From assembly GCA_937928555.1 (NCBI GenBank), contig CALFWR010000013.1, positions 1 through 49,171 of the forward strand: a stretch of 49,171 nucleotides of DNA, written 5' to 3'. Of the stretch, positions 45,079 through 49,171 are shown one piece after another. The position numbers were made by a program, and so were the translations under genes. This DNA is from an uncultured Pirellulaceae bacterium (lineage in GTDB: Bacteria > Planctomycetota > Planctomycetia > Pirellulales > Pirellulaceae). Numbering within the stretch: position 1 is the first letter of the stretch; each line of letters opens with the position of its first letter. Below the pieces are notes generated by a model. That model was not told where the DNA came from, did no database searches, and saw nothing but the letters and a program-made list of their open reading frames with translations.

Positions 45079-45121
45079 TGCGGTTTGGTGGACGGCACAC
45101 GGAGTGTGCCTACTACTTTGG
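45079..45121 (-). repeat. GGCACAC hairpin repeat, copy 1, at the end of rnhA
   Basis: This 43-base stretch matches 45741-45783 with one mismatch. The stem is GGCACAC (45094-45100) and GTGTGCC (45104-45110) with a three-base loop. Read on the minus strand it begins two bases after the TAA stop of rnhA (45123-45125). No T-run follows. Confidence 0.8.
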
Positions 45122-45122
45122 C

Positions 45123-45587
45123 TTACAGATACTTCTGGTACGCGGCGACGGCCAACTCGTCGACGCGGTCGTTTTCCGGATGGCCGCTGTGGCCTTTGAC
45201 TTTGGTGTACTTCACCTTGTGGCGCTCAAGCTGCTCGTCAAGGCGAATCCAGTACTCCTGATTCTTGACCGGTACCAGTTTGCTTTTCTCTTTTCGTTTC
45301 CAGCCGTTTTTCTTCCACTTCTGCATCCACTCGGTCATGCCTTTGCCGACGTAGGTTGAATCGGTGAAAAGTTCCACGACGCAGGGACGCTTGAGGGAAG
45401 CCAGGCCTTCGATGACTGCCAGCAGCTCCATCTGGTTGTTAGTGGTGTTGGCCAGAGAACCTGACATTTCCATTTCCTTGCCGCTGGGAAGGTGGCGAAG
45501 GATGCAGGCCCAACCGCCAGGACCCGGGTTGCCGCTGCAGCCGCCGTCGGTGTAAAGGTTGATTTCGATTTTGGGTGTGTCGGACAT
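45123..45587 (-). CDS. rnhA: Ribonuclease HI
   Basis: The 154-residue protein degrades RNA in RNA-DNA hybrids. The acidic catalytic residues are in YTDGGCSGNPGPGGWA, NQMELLAVIEGL, LFTDSTYVGKGM and GHPENDRVDELA, in the right order and with normal spacing. ATG 45587 opens MSDTPKIEINLYTDGG; the longer frame start 45614 adds nine residues read partly from repeat sequence. Length is normal (155 in E. coli), so it is a cellular rnhA and not part of a retroelement. The stop abuts hairpin copy 1. Confidence 0.94.
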   Translation of the reverse strand: MSDTPKIEINLYTDGGCSGNPGPGGWACILRHLPSGKEMEMSGSLANTTNNQMELLAVIEGLASLKRPCVVELFTDSTYVGKGMTEWMQKWKKNGWKRKEKSKLVPVKNQEYWIRLDEQLERHKVKYTKVKGHSGHPENDRVDELAVAAYQKYL

Positions 45588-45904
45588 GGACGTGGTTGTG
45601 GCTTCCAGCCGCAATCATTGGATGGATTGAGAGTTGGGGTTGGCGTTCCGCGATTGGCTAAAGCGAAAGATTGTTGTAACGCGGGAATCCAGCCAAGCCA
45701 AGTGTCAGTATGGACGTGGTTGCCGCTGGAAGCCATGGCCTGCGGTTTGGTGGACGGCACACGGCGTGTGCCTACTACTTTGGTTGCGGGTGGAAGCCAC
45801 AGCCATGATGCTGGCGCGACGGCACACGGCGTGTGCCTACTACTTTGGTTGCCGCTGGAAGCCACAGCCATGATGCTGGCGCGACGGCACACGGAGTGTG
45901 CCTA
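45588..45904. repeat. Repeat-filled gap with three hairpins on a 65-bp period
   Basis: No gene is supported in these 317 bases. Hairpin stems (GGCACAC, three-base loop, GTGTGCC) lie at 45756-45772, 45821-45837 and 45886-45902, spaced exactly 65 bp. The linkers resemble GGTTGCCGCTGGAAGCCACA and CATGATGCTGGCGCGA. Short related fragments occur at 45590-45620 and 45708-45735. Several open frames cross it but all consist of repeat translation. Confidence 0.85.
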
Positions 45905-47725
<1,821 letters not shown>

Positions 47726-47757
47726 TTAGGTGTACCAGAAGTCAGGCCGGAGGCGGA

Positions 47758-47786
47758 ATGATACTCGTGGGGTACAATATGGCAAA
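47758..47786 (-). promoter_or_regulatory. Candidate sigma-70 promoter for typA
   Basis: On the minus strand TTTGCC (47786-47781) and TATCAT (47763-47758) are separated by 17 bases. The start ATG lies 32 bases beyond the -10. Confidence 0.4.
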
Positions 47787-47899
47787 CGCGAGTTATGGCG
47801 ATTGTCTGGCTGATTGTCCGGGCGAGTACCTTGTGCGTGATGCGGGCGGGGCTCGCTACCAGAAGAATTGAAAACGTTAGGTTGAATTAAGGGGTTTCG

Positions 47900-49021
47900 A
47901 TGGCACGTGTGGTGCTGGCTATGTCGGGGGGGGTCGATTCAAGCGTCGCAGCTCATTTGCTCATCGAGCAGGGCCACGAGGTGATCGGGGTCTTTATGCG
48001 CCATGGCGAAGAGGCGGTGGAGGCCTGTGCGATCGAAGGCCAGCCTGCTTCGTCGCCGCTGCTGCCGATTGTGAACCAGCGAGCCGACCACAAGCAGGGT
48101 TGCTGCAGTGCATCGGATGCCGAGGACGGCCGGCGGGTTGCCGAACGATTGGGCATTCCGTTTTATGCGCTCAATCTGCAGGCCGAGTTTCGCGGCATCA
48201 TCGATTACTTTGTCGAAGAGTATTCGGTGGGGCGCACGCCGAACCCCTGTGTGATGTGCAACAACCGGATCAAGTTCGGAAAGCTTTTCGATTACGCCAA
48301 CAGTGTGGGCGCTGAGTTTTTGGCGACAGGACATTACGCGCAGTTGGCTTTGGGTGATGACGGGCCAAAGCTCACGCGCGGCGTGGATGCGTCCAAGGAT
48401 CAGAGCTATGTGCTGTTCGGGATTCGGCGCGAGTACCTTCAGCGGATGCTGTTGCCTGTTGGCGGATACCAAAAGCCGGCAATCCGCGAAATCGCCGGAA
48501 GCCTTGGGCTGAACGTCGCCGAAAAGAAGGACTCGCAGGAAATCTGTTTTGTGACTTCCGGGAAGCACGACGAGTTTGTTCGCAGTCGGCGCGGGGCAGA
48601 TTCGGAACCGACTGCCGGTGACATCGTGACGACCGAAGGCAAAGTTGTGGGCACCCATCCGGGCATCGAGGGCTTTACCGTGGGCCAGCGGCGCGGGCTG
48701 GGTGTGGCGATGGGCGAGCCCTATTTTGTGGTCCAGATTCGTGCCCCCGAAAAGCAGGTGGTCATTGGGCCGGTGGAAGCTTTGGGGCGGCGTGAGCTTT
48801 CTGCGGCGGATACGAACTGGCTGGTCGAACCGCCGGCGGGATCCTTTTCGTGTTTGGCTCAAATTCGCTACAACAGTTCAGCCTGGCCGGCGACGGCAAA
48901 GGTGCTCGATGGCGACCGCCTGGAGGTGACTTTTGATGACCCGCAAAAAGGGGTCGCGCCCGGGCAGGCGGTGGTGTGCTATGACGGGGACCGGGTCATG
49001 GGCGGCGGTTGGATCGAATAG
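47900..49021 (+). CDS. mnmA: tRNA-specific 2-thiouridylase
   Basis: The 373-residue enzyme adds sulphur to U34 of some tRNAs. SGGVDSSVAAHLL is the PP-loop. CVMCNNRIKFG and QEICFVTSG carry the two catalytic cysteines. KDQSYVLFGI and GFTVGQRRGLGV are also typical. AAGGGG lies just before ATG 47900. Compared with the E. coli protein there is an insert of about 25-30 residues after GVFMR (about residues 35-65), ending before CCSASDAEDGRRVAERLGIP. The stop is followed nine bases later by repeat copy E. Confidence 0.94.
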   Translation: MARVVLAMSGGVDSSVAAHLLIEQGHEVIGVFMRHGEEAVEACAIEGQPASSPLLPIVNQRADHKQGCCSASDAEDGRRVAERLGIPFYALNLQAEFRGIIDYFVEEYSVGRTPNPCVMCNNRIKFGKLFDYANSVGAEFLATGHYAQLALGDDGPKLTRGVDASKDQSYVLFGIRREYLQRMLLPVGGYQKPAIREIAGSLGLNVAEKKDSQEICFVTSGKHDEFVRSRRGADSEPTAGDIVTTEGKVVGTHPGIEGFTVGQRRGLGVAMGEPYFVVQIRAPEKQVVIGPVEALGRRELSAADTNWLVEPPAGSFSCLAQIRYNSSAWPATAKVLDGDRLEVTFDDPQKGVAPGQAVVCYDGDRVMGGGWIE

Positions 49022-49030
49022 GTCTTTGAT

Positions 49031-49171
49031 CCCGGATTATTCACGACGACGGGCGTTGATTCTAGTCTGGCCAACAGGAGCAAGGGAAAAACTGAATTTC
49101 AACAAGAAATGTGAATCGTTCGGTAGGTGAAAGCCATAGCGATCGTTTCATCGCATCAGAGTAACCGATCA
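49031..49171 (+). repeat. Dispersed MITE-like repeat, copy E (cut by window edge)
   Basis: CCCGGATTATTCACGACGAC begins nine bases after the mnmA stop and the copy runs to the last base of the window. The interior closely follows copy D, including GGAGCAAGGGAAAAACTGAA and AGTAACCGATCA. Confidence 0.85.

Larger units (their letters stand above)
44626..45122. other. Intergenic region with repeat copy D and hairpin copy 1
   Basis: No gene is supported in these 497 bases. It contains dispersed repeat copy D (44827-45013) and the first copy of the GGCACAC hairpin (45094-45110), which leads to the stop codon of rnhA. Confidence 0.65.

Noticed and set aside
45123-45587. RNase H as part of a retroelement
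   Set aside because: The gene is a stand-alone 154-residue enzyme of normal cellular type, and no reverse transcriptase or integrase is nearby.
45756-45902. CRISPR-like periodic array
   Set aside because: There are only three units, the linkers are nearly identical to one another rather than unique, and no cas genes are present.

Overview
The window looks like a planctomycete chromosome, most likely from the Pirellulales (Rhodopirellula/Mariniblastus-like). This is inferred from gene content. The clues are a long pseudopilin operon, a zinc-ribbon/membrane/alpha-alpha-toroid protein, an ECF sigma factor beside a giant VIT-VWA protein, McsA/McsB arginine kinase genes, small membrane proteins starting with NPY or NPFASP-type leaders, and dispersed intergenic repeats whose translations (such as PDYSRR) recur at several places. 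There are no prophage or plasmid genes, no CRISPR array, and I recognised no tRNA or rRNA.

Layout. 1-16480 (+): a type II secretion / type IV pilus assembly cluster. It holds the 3' end of a GspE/PilB ATPase, PilT, a second complete PilB/GspE with an MshEN-like N-terminus, a PilC/GspF platform protein with an extra two-helix insert, two GspG-like pseudopilins, and GspH-, GspI-, GspK- and GspJ-like minor pseudopilins. The GspK-like protein is a 1,537-residue giant. A small secreted protein closes the cluster. 16482-20233: repeat copy A, then folP and a zinc-ribbon/toroid membrane protein on the minus strand. 20234-26509 (+): gyrA, repeat copy B, a 2[4Fe-4S] ferredoxin-like protein and a secreted carboxypeptidase-regulatory-like protein. 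26510-28522: a hairpin-rich spacer with a strong bidirectional terminator, then a secreted protein of unknown function (-). 28755-33750 (-): an ECF sigma factor followed by a 1,459-residue protein with an anti-sigma-like N-terminus, one membrane helix, a VIT domain, a VWA domain, TPR-like repeats and a C-terminal DUF2135-like domain. 33893-37262: trpE (-) diverging from mcsA-mcsB (+). 37263-40542: repeat copy C, a sugar-phosphate undecaprenyl transferase and an unknown membrane protein. 40558-49021: pyrE (-) head to head with a catalytically degenerate sulfatase-like gene, a small membrane protein, an MBL-fold hydrolase, a TIGR01777 epimerase, rnhA, typA and mnmA, with repeat copies D and E and a 65-bp hairpin array.

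How the genes work together. The first 16 kb encode an envelope-spanning fibre machine with two extension-type motors, a retraction-type motor, one platform, two major-like and four minor pseudopilins. Secretin and alignment-complex genes are not in view. The sigma/VIT-VWA pair is the best candidate for an undescribed signalling system: a sigma factor whose partner reads the extracytoplasmic space through a von Willebrand/VIT module. Most other genes are housekeeping.

The most unusual non-coding signals are two repeat families that sit directly on the 3' ends of genes. One is a roughly 190-bp element with CCCGGATTATTCACGA-type inverted ends, four nearly complete copies, one cut by the window edge, plus two solo ends. 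The other is a GGCACAC/GTGTGCC hairpin with four copies, three of them on an exact 65-bp period. In several cases the repeat begins 0-10 nt after a stop codon, and typA uses a stop codon inside its repeat.
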